From: Epiperipatus broadwayi
Taxonomy: Eukaryota; Onychophora; Udeonychophora; Euonychophora; Peripatidae
DNA length: 64,000 nucleotides
Assembly: GCA_028023455.1 (NCBI GenBank)
Contig: JAQFVV010000013.1
Location: 11,818,579 to 11,882,578, forward strand
Reading direction: 5' to 3'
The translations under genes were made by a program, and so were the position numbers. Below the pieces are notes generated by a model. The model had not been told where the DNA came from, made no database searches, and saw nothing but the letters and a program-made list of their open reading frames with translations. Shown here piece after piece: positions 24,680-35,080 of the stretch (the first letter of the stretch is position 1; each line of letters opens with the position of its first letter).

Positions 24680-25775
24680 TAGAAAAGGGACATTTTTCCA
24701 AAATTAATTTGTCCCATGTTTGTGCCAGGATTGGCAGGTTTTTTTGTCATGGTCTCTGGCCTCATTAAGCAGGTTATAAAAGAGCCCTTCAATAGAGTAG
24801 TATATTCCTTTTTTGAAATTGAGATTACCAGATGGAAATCACTTTGGCTAACATAACATTTGAAATGTCATTGTGATTTTTTGTAGAGCCTGGAACCATA
24901 GTTTGTTCCATGTTTCACAGCTCTCTAGAATGTGGGAAACCATCTCTTTCTGCTTTATTGCACATCAGACATATGAGGTCAATTTTGTACCCTTGCTTGT
25001 GACAGACAAACGCCGTGGTGGGAAGAGCCCAAAAGACAATCTTAATTAAAAAGTCCACAAGGGTAGGTCCCAGCTTCCACCTCTTCATCAGTCTTGGGAA
25101 CTGTAAAATTCCAATTGGAAGACTGGTTTCAACTTTCAAATCATTGGTATGTGCTAGCCCATAAATTTCCCAATAATGCAATTTTTCCTTAAAAAGAAAA
25201 CTGGAGGCCACAATATTTTTGATCACCATAGTCATCTGCTCTTGAAGCCATAATTTTCCCTTTCTTGGGGGAGGTTGGTCAGTTGGATCAACCTCTGGAA
25301 ATGAAAGCGGACATTCCATCTCCGGGTTACCATGAAACAACTTCAATAAGACATTGTAAGCATGTTGTATTAAAAAAAGGGAAATTGAGTGTAACCCAAG
25401 TCCATTTTGTGACTTGGGCTTCTGAAGGAGGTTAAGGCTGATGACAGGTGCTCCCCCTCCTCAGCACAATCTCCTACATTGAGTTTCCATCTTTTGGATA
25501 AACCTTTTGGTTGGGTAGGTTATTTTTGGCAGGACAATTACATTTAGAAGTGCGACTTCCCCAAGAGAGAAAGGTGAACTCTAGATAATGAGGTTATTGT
25601 TTTGTCAACCTTTGAGAGCAAGGTTTTCTCAAGTTCCTTTCTCATAATGGAGGGGGAAAGAAAAGAGATGGAACCCAGGAAACTTCTAAGCAGGGCCCTA
25701 AATCTCTCCTGGATTTGTTTCCCAGTTTTGATTGACCACATAGCCAATTTCTCCTCATGATTTCTCCTCATAGTT
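24680..25775 (-). pseudogene. LINE ORF2 C-terminal part (broken)
   Basis: Minus-strand frames encode IMRKELEKTLLSKVDKTITS, then after frameshifts EMECPLSFPEVDPTDQPPP, then FLIKIVFWALPTTAFV and a terminal C..C..H zinc-like motif (LICLMCNKAERDGFPHS). Copy B has the same order, with GKVALLNSVVLPEI and ISLNILQKSKPLNGLALHAI, the thumb signature of L1/Tx1-type LINEs. Several frameshifts and stops make it inactive. Confidence 0.8.
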
Positions 25776-25784
25776 GATCACATG

Positions 25785-26010
25785 TACAGGAGAAGATGGC
25801 ATGGCCAATTGTGGTGCAACTCGACTACACTGGAGCTTTCGACTGCATCGGGGTTGAAATGCTGCTTGGTACACTGGAGAAACTCCAAGTGCCTCATGCA
25901 TACCTCCAAATGATTGAGAACCTTTTTCAAAATAGACAAGTGTTTCTCTCTTTGGATGGTTGAGGGACTCCAGGATTTCAGCCCAGTATGTTCAGACATA
26001 TCCTTGTTTT
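25785..26010 (+). pseudogene. LINE reverse transcriptase fragment, inverted
   Basis: The plus-strand translation reads VVQLDYTGAFDCIGVEMLLG followed by a LEKLQVPHAYLQMI-like helix. This is reverse transcriptase motif A (the catalytic Asp in LDYTGAFD) and the following region, continuing toward motif B (GLRDSRISAQ). In element order it lies upstream of the minus-strand part next to it, so it has been inverted. The YADD motif is missing, presumably lost at the junction. Confidence 0.82.
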
Positions 26011-26503
26011 GCACATTAAAATTTCACTACAGAAGTGTGTAAACAGTCAGTTAATTATGAAATACTTCAATCGCATGATTTCAATAAATATAAAAAAAAA
26101 TTAAAGTAAAAATAAGAACATTTGATTACTTGAATTAAACATACCCTCACACTATACCGTAAAAAAGTGTGAAGTGTGCGATTTGGCATAAATAATTTAC
26201 TGCAATGCGACAAAGTGGTCTGTAATGTGTATTACAGAATTGTTGAATTATATGTAAACACGGCTATGAAATGTTACCACATAAATGGCATTTTCATGTG
26301 TTTTAGCACATAAATTGCACCATCCCGCAGCATGGATGTCTATAAAACAACTACCTAAAAATATTTTTGAATGTTATATATCTAGCTTTAAATTTACTAT
26401 ATTTTCAACAAATGGAGAAAAAAATTTCTATGTCAGCAGAACTGTATCCTGTTGAACAATGAACTCAGCAGAATGAATGACATTTAATTATTTAAATTTT
26501 GGT

Positions 26504-26635
26504 AAACTATAATATTTAAACAGCATTAAACTGTTGCACATGTGCTTTGCAGATTTTAACTATAAATGACTGAATATTAACACTTCAAACACATGATAAA
26601 ATCTTTGGAAAAGATAAAGTGGCCTCTATCTTTTC
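26504..26635 (+). repeat. Direct repeat, copy 1 (uninterrupted)
   Basis: This sequence, containing TTAAACAGCATTAAACTG and TGCACATGTGCTTTGCAG, recurs almost exactly at 28691-28801. The second copy was split by the piggyBac-like element. The left flank 'aaactataatatttaa' is also matched just left of the element (26837-26851), giving an original duplication period of about 332 bp. Confidence 0.88.
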
Positions 26636-27196
26636 GAACCCAAACGTTTTTGTATGGACAAATCTTAAGTGTTTGAAAGTGAAAGCGTGAAGATATTAAA
26701 TAATCACTTTAAATTACTTTTACATGCTTGAATGAATGACGCTAGTGAAATTTATTAGAATTCATGATACGTCATTCTTATTTGAAATTAAATATATGTA
26801 AATAAATCAATTATTTTATATAGTGCGATGTTTATAAACTGTAATATTTAACCCTTTGACAACCAGAACGACTTTTGTACGACTTGTCTAGAAATTTCTA
26901 TTTTGAGCTGAGTTTACGCGTAAACGGTAAACGTCACACATACGCGCAATACGTCATTCTTTGCGCCATTTCAATATCTACCTGAAACTCTAAGAATTTT
27001 TTCTGTACGACAATTTTTAGATTTTTTATGAATATTTTTAGCAAAGTGTACCTAAAATTTTTTTTTTTTTTTTGATTTTTCTCATTTTATTTATCGTAAA
27101 AAAGTTATTCCAGAATTGTTGGATCAATTACTGAAGATTTTATTGTGATTTTCCGTTGAAGTTGTCCGTGATTCTGGGCTCTCTTCTCAAATTACG

Positions 27197-27535
27197 TTTT
27201 TGGATAACGTTCAAGGGTATGTAATTACTTTTTTTATATATTTTTTTTTATAAATTATAATATTTTATATTTACTAAAACAAATAAATATGTTATATAAT
27301 AATAAATTATAATATTTTCGATGTAATGAAACAAATAAACGTTTTTTGATAACATTCGCGAGTATGTAATTACTTTTATATATATATATTTTTTATAAAT
27401 TATAATATTTTCTATTTACTGAAACAAATAAATATGTTATATAATAATAAATTATAATATTTTCGATGTACTGAAATAAATAAATATGCTATAGAATAAT
27501 AAATTATAATATTTTCAAATAAATATGCTGTAGAA
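27197..27535 (+). repeat. AT-rich tandem array, about 152-bp period
   Basis: Two units start at GGATAACGTTCAAGGGTATG (27196) and GATAACATTCGCGAGTATG (27349), followed by 'acaaataaatatgttatata' and 'ttataatattttcgatgta' blocks and a partial third copy. Inside the piggyBac-like element. Confidence 0.75.
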
Positions 27536-27729
27536 TGGAAAAAAAGTTGGGGACTGGGGTATCTGTCACTGCGTGAGCTAATGCATTTTTTGGCATGATT
27601 ATAAATATGAATATTGTATCATGCATGACCAAGTTTGAATTTATGGACGAATTATTGCATGAGTGCTAAAGTTATGACCCTCAATTGATTTGTGTCAATT
27701 TTAGGCAAGTAATATAGGATATTGTATAA

Positions 27730-28120
27730 ATTTTCTGGCTTCTTCAATCTATCCAGTTATTGTTACAGTGCCATGTATTTGAACTCAGCCTTTCTTCATA
27801 TTTTTTATGCAAAATAATAAATATATTTATATACAAGTTCATGCTACACAACTGGAATTTCATGTAATATAGGATATTTATACACACTTTCTGGTTTCAT
27901 CAATCCATCCATTCTGTATTATAGTGCCATGTATTTGAACTCAGCCTTTCTTCATATCTTTTATGCAAAATAATAAATATATTTATATACAAGTTTATGC
28001 TACACAACTGGAATTTCATGTAATATAGGATATTTTATACACGGTTTCTGACTTCATCAATCCATCCACTCTGTGTTATAGTGCCATGTATTTGAACTTA
28101 GCCTTTCTTCCACACATGTA
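27730..28120 (+). repeat. Tandem array, 156-157-bp period, about 2.5 copies
   Basis: The block TGCCATGTATTTGAACT starts at about 27769, 27925 and 28082. Copies are about 95% alike by eye over the sampled blocks and lie inside the piggyBac-like element. Confidence 0.85.
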
Positions 28121-28258
28121 ATCATTGTTAATAATAATAAAAAATTATCTTTATTGATTTATTTTTATTCATTTTATTTTTATGAGTTTATTTATTTATT
28201 TTTGAATTACACTGTTCTATTACTTTTTCTCCACTAAAAACCATTCATATTTTTACAG

Positions 28259-28354
28259 ATAATTTACAAAACTGAACATATCTGGCTGTGGAATGAAAAT
28301 GGATCACAGCAAGTCAGCTGTTTTAGTAATTTTCTCAGGGAAAAATTACCTCAG
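28259..28354 (+). CDS. Exon-like segment inside the piggyBac-like element
   Basis: The segment is bounded by an acceptor (catatttttacag|) and a strong donor (CTCAG|GTAAGA). The 96 nt are fully open in one frame, giving 32 residues (IIYKTEHIWLWNENGSQQ...). I recognise no domain. It may be a remnant exon of the element's own gene, a captured host exon, or chance. No partner exon is secure; a possible donor follows an open stretch at about 27215. Confidence 0.3.
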
Positions 28355-28690
28355 GTAAGACTTCCAATACATCATTTTTTTTGTAAATTTGTGAGGAATG
28401 TGAAGAAGCTGTTTATGAAAGTGTCATTTTATCATTTGAATTTCAAAATTTAGGATTTGTGAATCAGTGTAAAAACAAACATTCTTAAATCTGTTATAAA
28501 TATTATTTTTTTTAACTTTTTCTTTATGAAATGATTATTTTAACAGCTTCATTATATTCTTTCATATATGTACTTGCTTTTACAACATTATTTTTATATA
28601 TTTATTACATTCAAACACAAAATATCTAAGTTATTAGAGTTAGGGTAAATTTTTTTAAAAATTAAAGATGGCCGCCTGGTTTTCAAAGGG

Positions 28691-28801
28691 TTAAACAGCA
28701 TTAAACTGTTGCACATGTGCTTTGCAGATTTTAACTATAAATGACTGAATACTAACACTTCAAACACATGATAAAGTCTTAGGAAAAGATAGAGTGGCCT
28801 C
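28691..28801 (+). repeat. Direct repeat, copy 2 (right of the element)
   Basis: Near-identical to 26516-26630: only a handful of substitutions over about 110 bp, for example 'gaatact' for 'gaatatt'. Marks the right side of the piggyBac-like insertion site. Confidence 0.88.
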
Positions 28802-30270
28802 TATGTATAATTTTAAATTATAATTTCATACTTTTGTAATTTACTATGCATTTTATTTATTTATACTATACACTTATATCTGATATATTTTATGCATTAT
28901 TTATCAACTGTAATATCCAGAATTTGCTATTTATAATTCTCCCATTTTAAAATGTTGCTTTGTCCCCTAATGTGGGTAATTTATCTATTTGAATGAATGT
29001 GCTTATGCATAACCAGTGAAGATGTATTATTTTATTGTTAATTTCAGGATGTGTTTTATTAGAGATTTAGCAAATAATTTTATTATCGGTTTTATACAAG
29101 TTAATAATTATATTTGTTTAGAAGATTGCAGCATTATCCTCTCTTGTTTTATTGTTTATGCTTATCTTGCCATTATATTTTCCAAGAGATGGCAGCATTG
29201 CCTCTCTCTTGTGGGTATTTATTTTGCTAGCACATTTATTTTTATAAAGAGATTTAGCTGTGTCTCTCTCTTATTATAGTATTTTCCATGAATGATATTT
29301 GTCATGCTTCATATATAGCATGTTTTATTTAATGTAGCCCCTGTTGGCCATAATACCTTTGGTGGTTCACTCTCATTTTTCCCCCATATATCATCATTAA
29401 ATTCAGTGCATTACGTATCTTTTCCTCAGATGTATTATATTGTGTACATCATTGTGGAACCATATACAGTGGACCACCATGACTATTATTGTTTTGGCAA
29501 TTAATATTATTTGTTTTTAAAGAACATAATTTTCTCTTTGTTTGCACTTTTGAATACTCTGAGTATAGGTTAGAGATGGTTCTGATGTGTAGAATTTTCT
29601 TGCTATGCTTTGCCAGTATTACAGAACATAAAACCAATAGTCATTTATTTAAAAATTTAAAATTATATTTATAGGCCTAAATAAGTAAAATACATCACTT
29701 CTAGCATCAATTCATCACTGGATTGGTAAATCATTTTGTGGAATACTTCATTCAATTATATTTCATTTTAAAAATGGAATTGAAGCAAACATTTCTTTCA
29801 ATAATTTTTATAAGTGATGCTTATGAAGCAATATAGAAAAGGTCTATGTTAACATTTCCTGTTCACTTCATTACATTATTTTTTTCTATTTTGCAAGGTT
29901 CAAATGTTATTTCTCTTTTATCCTCTTTGTTAATATTTAATCTACATTTCCAATAAATATATATACTGTTCTCATCCACATATTTAATGTTATTCCTTTA
30001 TTATAAATGTATTATTTTCATAAATAATGAGAAAGATGAATAGGATAAAACAGTTGTCCCACTAATCCTGAGCATAAATTAACACACATTGCCTTTTGAT
30101 AGCTTTGCAAATGCCCAACACTAATAAGAAATCAACTCAAATATGTTGTCAAAGGTTGATGTTAAAAAAATATACTGAATTGGAAGAATACTGTTACAAT
30201 GAATTACTAACATGCTAAAAAAATATTGATCAAGAACATATTATTTATAAAAATGTAATATGACTGCCTA
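28802..30270. other. Non-coding DNA within intron
   Basis: No supported feature. Two 'agagatggcagcattgcctctctc'-like and 'agattgcagcattatcctctctt'-like stretches at about 29122 and 29188 hint at a short diverged repeat. Otherwise AT-rich. Confidence 0.45.
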
Positions 30271-30408
30271 ACTTGGGGCAAATGTCCCAAAAATTACCAA
30301 TGATGGCTGATATGATGAAAATTGATTATGTTAATCAACACAATTATGAATATTATGGGCACCGCTTTTTGGAGATTGCACAAAAATGGCAAATTAAAAA
30401 TGTAGTTT

Positions 30409-30506
30409 GGATTATGAAAATAATCAATACACTTCTGAATCATCTCATTCTGAAGATGGATTATGAAAATAATCAATACACTTCTGAATCATCTCATTCT
30501 GAAGAT
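30409..30506 (+). repeat. Perfect tandem duplication, 49-bp unit
   Basis: The unit GGATTATGAAAATAATCAAT... occurs twice without a mismatch (30409-30457 and 30458-30506). As 49 is not a multiple of three it shifts any reading frame. Perfect identity points to a recent event. Confidence 0.95.
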
Positions 30507-31226
30507 GGAGCTCCAACAAATTCAACTACATTATTAACCATAATAATCAAGAAACAAAATGAGCAAAAAAAAAAAAAAAAAAGCTGTTTCAAGATATTTT
30601 TTCTCTAATGAGCAGTTTTAAGATGTTATATATAATTTTAAGCTTATAAATAGTATTTCCAACAATTTAACACATTATTTACCTTCAGATATTAAAGTAT
30701 AATTCATTATATCCCATTTAAATAATAATTAAAATTATAAATATTTGTATCAAAATGGGTCTGTCAGTTCAATCTGTTGATAGAAGCTTTATCAATTCTC
30801 AAAAAAAAAATTGAAAAATAAAAGAAAATCAGAGACTGAATGATTCTAAATTCTAACATTTATTTCTCTTTTTTCGTAAAATATAATCTAATTTTGATTC
30901 CATAATTTGTGATTCTACACAAACTGAGAGACTTTTTAAAAAAAAGCCATCATGGTTATTAATTTACTCATGAACTTATTTATAAATGCATGAAATGTCA
31001 TCCTAAAGTGCATACTTGTGGCAGGAGTATAGGTATACTGGTTTTAATTAACATTATAATAAAATAAGTTTAACAGAGAGAATATGCAATTGGGAAAGGA
31101 AGATAATAAAATTAACTTGCCCACAAAAGTTTTACAGATGTCTATTAATATACATTCCTCTATGTACAAAAGTTTAAATATCTCATAAATTATACATTAC
31201 TTCTGAATTTCAGTTTATCAACTTAC

Positions 31227-31297
31227 CTTATTTTTAAAATCGATTTGTGGACATGAATGCATTTTCCTTCCACAAGAAATTTCAAGTCGTTTGTTGT
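31227..31297 (-). CDS. RCBTB-type gene, exon with start of the BTB domain (71 nt)
   Basis: Minus-strand exon between a textbook acceptor (TCTTATTGTTTTTAG|) and donor (ATAAG|GTAAGT, 31226-31221). It encodes TTNDLKFLVEGKCIHVHK then SILKI and the first two bases of an Arg codon. This is the start of the BTB/POZ fold: the 'DLKFxVxGKxIHVHKxxLKIR' pattern is characteristic of RCBTB1/RCBTB2. Phase is 0 on the upstream side and 2 on the downstream side, fitting both neighbouring exons. The conserved Asp and the HVHK segment that form the BTB core are intact. Vertebrates have two paralogues; RCBTB1 fits slightly better through the next exon. Confidence 0.93.
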
Positions 31298-31994
31298 CTA
31301 AAAACAATAAGAGAATATTTAAATATTGAGAATGATTACACAACATATACAAAAAAATAATATAATGCACTCATAAGTGTATGTTTTTTATAAAGTTTAT
31401 TTTTAATAAATGACTATTTCAAAATATCTAATACATAACTCCTCTATTATAAAATTACTTCCTTTATATTATTCAGTAGCAGCATTTATCACCACTATCT
31501 CTACATCATTTTATTTAAACATTGATTAAATAAACAGACACAAAAATTCAATCATTTTTGTATAGTTGTTTATTATGACTAAATGAAAACCAATTAGCAA
31601 GAAATCAGTGAAAGATATTTCTATCCTGTCCTCTAGTGCTTTATTGATTACTCAATGTCATAAAACCATAAATACGGATAAATAATTCTAATTCAATTAA
31701 ATTTGCAATATATAATAGAAGTGATGTATTGTATTTGAAGCAAAAAAAAAACATAATGATTGCATTGTGAATTTTTTTTGTAATATTATGTATTGAAAAG
31801 TTATGAAAATTCCTTATTCTACATCACTGAGGCCATCTTTGTACGCCAGAATAATCAATAATACCATTTACTAAATCGATATTAATAACTATCCCATCTA
31901 TAGTCAGGTTTAAGACCTTCATCAATAAAAAGTTTTGTCAAGGATCTAAAGCTTCTAATTTTCTGGATTTAATGCAACTTTTATCCTGAACCAT

Positions 31995-32340
31995 CTTTTA
32001 CTTGTATTTTATTGAGAGAAAGAGAAAGAGAGAGATGGAGAGATGAAAAAAAAGGACAGATGGTTGAAGAAGTCATTAGATGAAAAGCTGAAGTGACAGA
32101 TAGTTGGATGACAAGATAAAAAATAGACATATGGATAGATATATGGAAAAATATATGCATAGATGAATATAAGTGGAATGATGAAGAGATGAAAAGATAG
32201 TTGGATAGATAGACAAATAGATCAAAAATATATAGGAAGGTAGATACAAACAAAAAAAAAGATAATTATCTAGATAAAAAAATGTAAATAGATAGATAGG
32301 TAGAGACAGATAAACATAGATAGATATTGAACTGATATGA
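31995..32340 (+). repeat. Purine-rich GATA/GAGA low-complexity tract
   Basis: Starts with a (GA)n run near 32011 and continues with degenerate GATAGAT, GATGAA and TAGATAGA words. A second patch lies at 32785-32890. The minus-strand open frame here is only the complement of the repeat. Confidence 0.75.
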
Positions 32341-33184
32341 TGTTAGAAGACAGGCAGAGAAATACTGAATTGGCATCACATTTATGTTGTACATATAAAT
32401 GTAAAAACTATAAATATCCGTTATAAATATACTCTATGAAAGTTCCAAATAATTTTAATGGTAAAAACAATAAAAATATGTATTTTAATTAATCAGTAGC
32501 GCTTTCAATTATGTAGTAACACTTATCAACTATAAAGTAAGATGGAAGTTTAATATCTCATGATTTTCCATGAGCGGTATTTGCTGCATGTCTTTATTAT
32601 ATTATCTTTGAATCTATTTATCAATATTGTTTCCTGAATTTTTCTCTTTTTATGATTTCTTTCTTCCATTAATATTTTTGTATCATTTACATTAAAAGTG
32701 AATTTAAAATTATTAAAAATTTTTCATGGTCGAAGAATACTGAGGCAGTATAATAAATAAATATATGGAAAAAAACCATATATATGAAAAGATAGCTGGA
32801 TAGATAAATGAATAAAAAATAGATAAATGAAGAGATAAATAGATAGGTGAAAAACACATGGGTGTATGGATAGATGTAGATGGAGAGAGGATTTCTGAAG
32901 GTTATAAGCCAGAAACTAATATAGAGATATTGAATAGGATAGCACTCAATATGGAATAAATAAATGATACTATTTAGTGTCCATTAATAAAAGTCAGAAA
33001 TTAGTGTGGCTATGAATAAGATAGCAGTAAACATGGATTTAATAAGCACTATAACTTTATAATTCCTGACTATTCAGACTTACAATACATGGCAGCAATG
33101 GAATAGAAATGGGGAGTTTTCACTTATAAAGCATTGAATGTAAGCTAGTCATTTGATATTCTGATAATGGTTACTTAATAATTT

Positions 33185-33480
33185 TCCCTCCTTTAATCAT
33201 CATCATTTTCAACTAATATAAATCCAATGCAAGATGAAATTCCAAGTTTAATGCAGTTTCTCCAATCCTTAGCTTGTCTTCTCCACATTACACTCACAAA
33301 CTTTCTTATTTCATCTATCCATTGCATAAATGGTCTGGGTTTTTTTTTTTTATCTTTTACAATCTCTTGGGATTCAATTTAAATTTCAGCAATCAATCAA
33401 TTATAATCTCCTCTGGCAATACATCCAGTCCAGCTCCAATTCAGTCACTTATTTTTTTTTAATAATATAAGTGATATTTA
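33185..33480 (-). pseudogene. RTE-like LINE ORF2 C-terminus
   Basis: The minus-strand translation reads PRPFMQWIDEIRKFVSVMWR, then RQAKDWRNCI, and ends with VENDDD and a stop. This is the familiar 'RPxxRWxDxI...WxxxAxDRxxWR' tail of RTE/BovB-type and related LINE polyproteins, followed on the minus strand by a pyrimidine-poor 3' end; the plus strand shows ATC repeats next to the stop, typical of RTE tails. Frameshifts upstream (around 33345, poly-T) break it. Only about 100 codons remain. Confidence 0.65.
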
Positions 33481-35024
33481 TTAGTTATCTCACTCATTAT
33501 TTCATTTATGATTTCTTTTTGCTATTCCCAATATATATCTCTTCATACTTCATTGAGAAGTCTAAAATCTTTATATTTGTTCTTCTATTCAGGATCCAAG
33601 TCTCAATCTTTAAACAAAAACTAGTAAAATACAATACATATATCAAAAACCTTCCTACTCAAAAACTTAGGCACATTCTCTTTAATACTATATTTTTATT
33701 ATTATTTCTATCAAAAACAATCCATTCAAGATTAATTTTATGATTAATCTCATGCCGTATGTTTCCATTTTTAGTAATAATCTGATCAAAATATTTGTAA
33801 TTTATAAGTTCTAATATAATATGATTATCAATCTTTATTTTCTTATTCTGAAAAAATCCATTTAAAAAAAAGTACATTTCGTATAATAATATATATACTT
33901 TTTTTTAATGAAAATCTGTAAAGAATTTTCTCTTATAAAACTGTTTATTGGATTTTATTATGTATAAAATTGTTTAAAAGTATTTATGATTGTTATCACT
34001 TTGTTGGAGATCTGGTAAAGATGATTAATAGTTTTAGCTGTTTCCCAAAGCTCAGGGTGTTAATTTGATTGTAAAAGTTTAATATTTTCAGTTGCAGAAT
34101 TAACTACTGAGATAAATGAATGTGTACTAATTATTAAACCATCCTAATAATTATGTTTGTTATATATATATAGTTAGGCAGTTTTTATGTTATTGTTTCT
34201 CATATTAAGTACCATTAAATTTTAATATTAATTACATTGAAGTCTGATTCAGTATTACTCTTTGTTCCTATGTTATTTTGTATTTTATCTCAAAACAATT
34301 GTTTGAATTCAAGCTCTTTCACTAAAATAAAATCTGAGGTTGTAATTATAGAAACTAGAAGACTGCAATGTGAAAGTAAAACATTAGGTCTTTTAGATGC
34401 TAAAAGATAGCACAATCTACATGATTTCTCATTTATATGAAAAGCAAAAGTAAGCCAAAATCAATAAGTAGTTTTTTCCTTAAGTGCTAATTTGGAGGGT
34501 GGCCATAATGATCAGTAAACCTCAGATTTATTTTTAATGGCCCAATCTGAAGTATAAGTCTTATCAATTAATTTGTCACATACTTTTCTCATCAACAGAG
34601 ATATAGTATACACATTTTCTTATCTGTGATATATTTGTTACCCTAACCCTTATTTATTGCAATATATATGAAAAGAGTCATGGTGAAATGATTGACCCAC
34701 CTGTCTATCAGAACATATCTAGATCAAGTTTTACTTGGAGATTCTAAACAAGCTTTTGATATTTTTCATAACTCTAACTCATAATAAACTCAGCCAGCTA
34801 TCAAATTATTGACCAATAAGTGAATATGTACCTATTATTAATTTGAAAGAAAACTCTCATCACTCTATATTTGTCTACATTTGCAAATATTATATACTTA
34901 ATTTTAATGTGTAACAATGTTTTAAAAATTATAATCAATCAATTAGAATGAAACATATAAACTTTTTAAATTAAATTATCATCTAAAATAAATTCATAAG
35001 TATTAAATATAAAAATTTACTGAC

Positions 35025-35080
35025 CTGATCATCAAATGATAATTGGATACTTTCAGACACAGAAATAGGATTGGATGAAT
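35025..35080 (-). CDS. RCBTB-type gene, linker exon before BTB (56 nt)
   Basis: Minus-strand exon between acceptor CTACTTTCTTTATAG| and donor GATCAG|GTCAGT (35024-35019). It encodes SSNPISVSESIQLSFDDQ after two bases of a split codon. The SVSESIxxxFDD pattern corresponds to the 'TVAESLxxxFD' linker just before the BTB domain of RCBTB proteins. It ends in phase 0, joining to TTNDLKF of the next exon. The upstream exon should end with one base of the split codon and encode the last RCC1 blade. I found no Trp-Gly (TGGGGN) RCC1 signature on the minus strand out to the right edge, so those exons likely lie beyond 64 kb. The 3.7-kb intron to the next exon holds the RTE-like LINE tail. Confidence 0.88.

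Larger units (their letters stand above)
23937..26015 (-). mobile_element. L1/Tx1-like LINE, copy A, with 5' inversion
   Basis: The 3' part reads on the minus strand from about 25780 down to a 3' end near 23937, with an AATAAA signal on the minus strand at about 23943. The 5' part (25785-26010) reads on the plus strand. This layout is the known twin-priming product. The family is assigned from the post-RT region (ISL-type thumb and C-terminal Cys/His motif) shared with copy B at 58320-59640. Full-length elements of this kind exceed 5 kb, so this copy is heavily 5' truncated. Confidence 0.8.
26848..28694. mobile_element. piggyBac-like non-autonomous element with TTAA duplication
   Basis: Termini are TTAA|CCCTTTGACAACCAG at 26848 and, as reverse complement, TTAA|CCCTTTGAAAACCAG ending at 28694. 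TTAA target duplication and CCCT-type ends are typical of piggyBac. The empty site is visible in the direct repeat at 26516. No transposase reading frame remains. Internal tandem arrays and one exon-like segment are listed separately. Confidence 0.85.

Noticed and set aside
31981-32253. 90-codon minus-strand open frame
   Set aside because: It is only the complement of a GATA/GAGA low-complexity tract.
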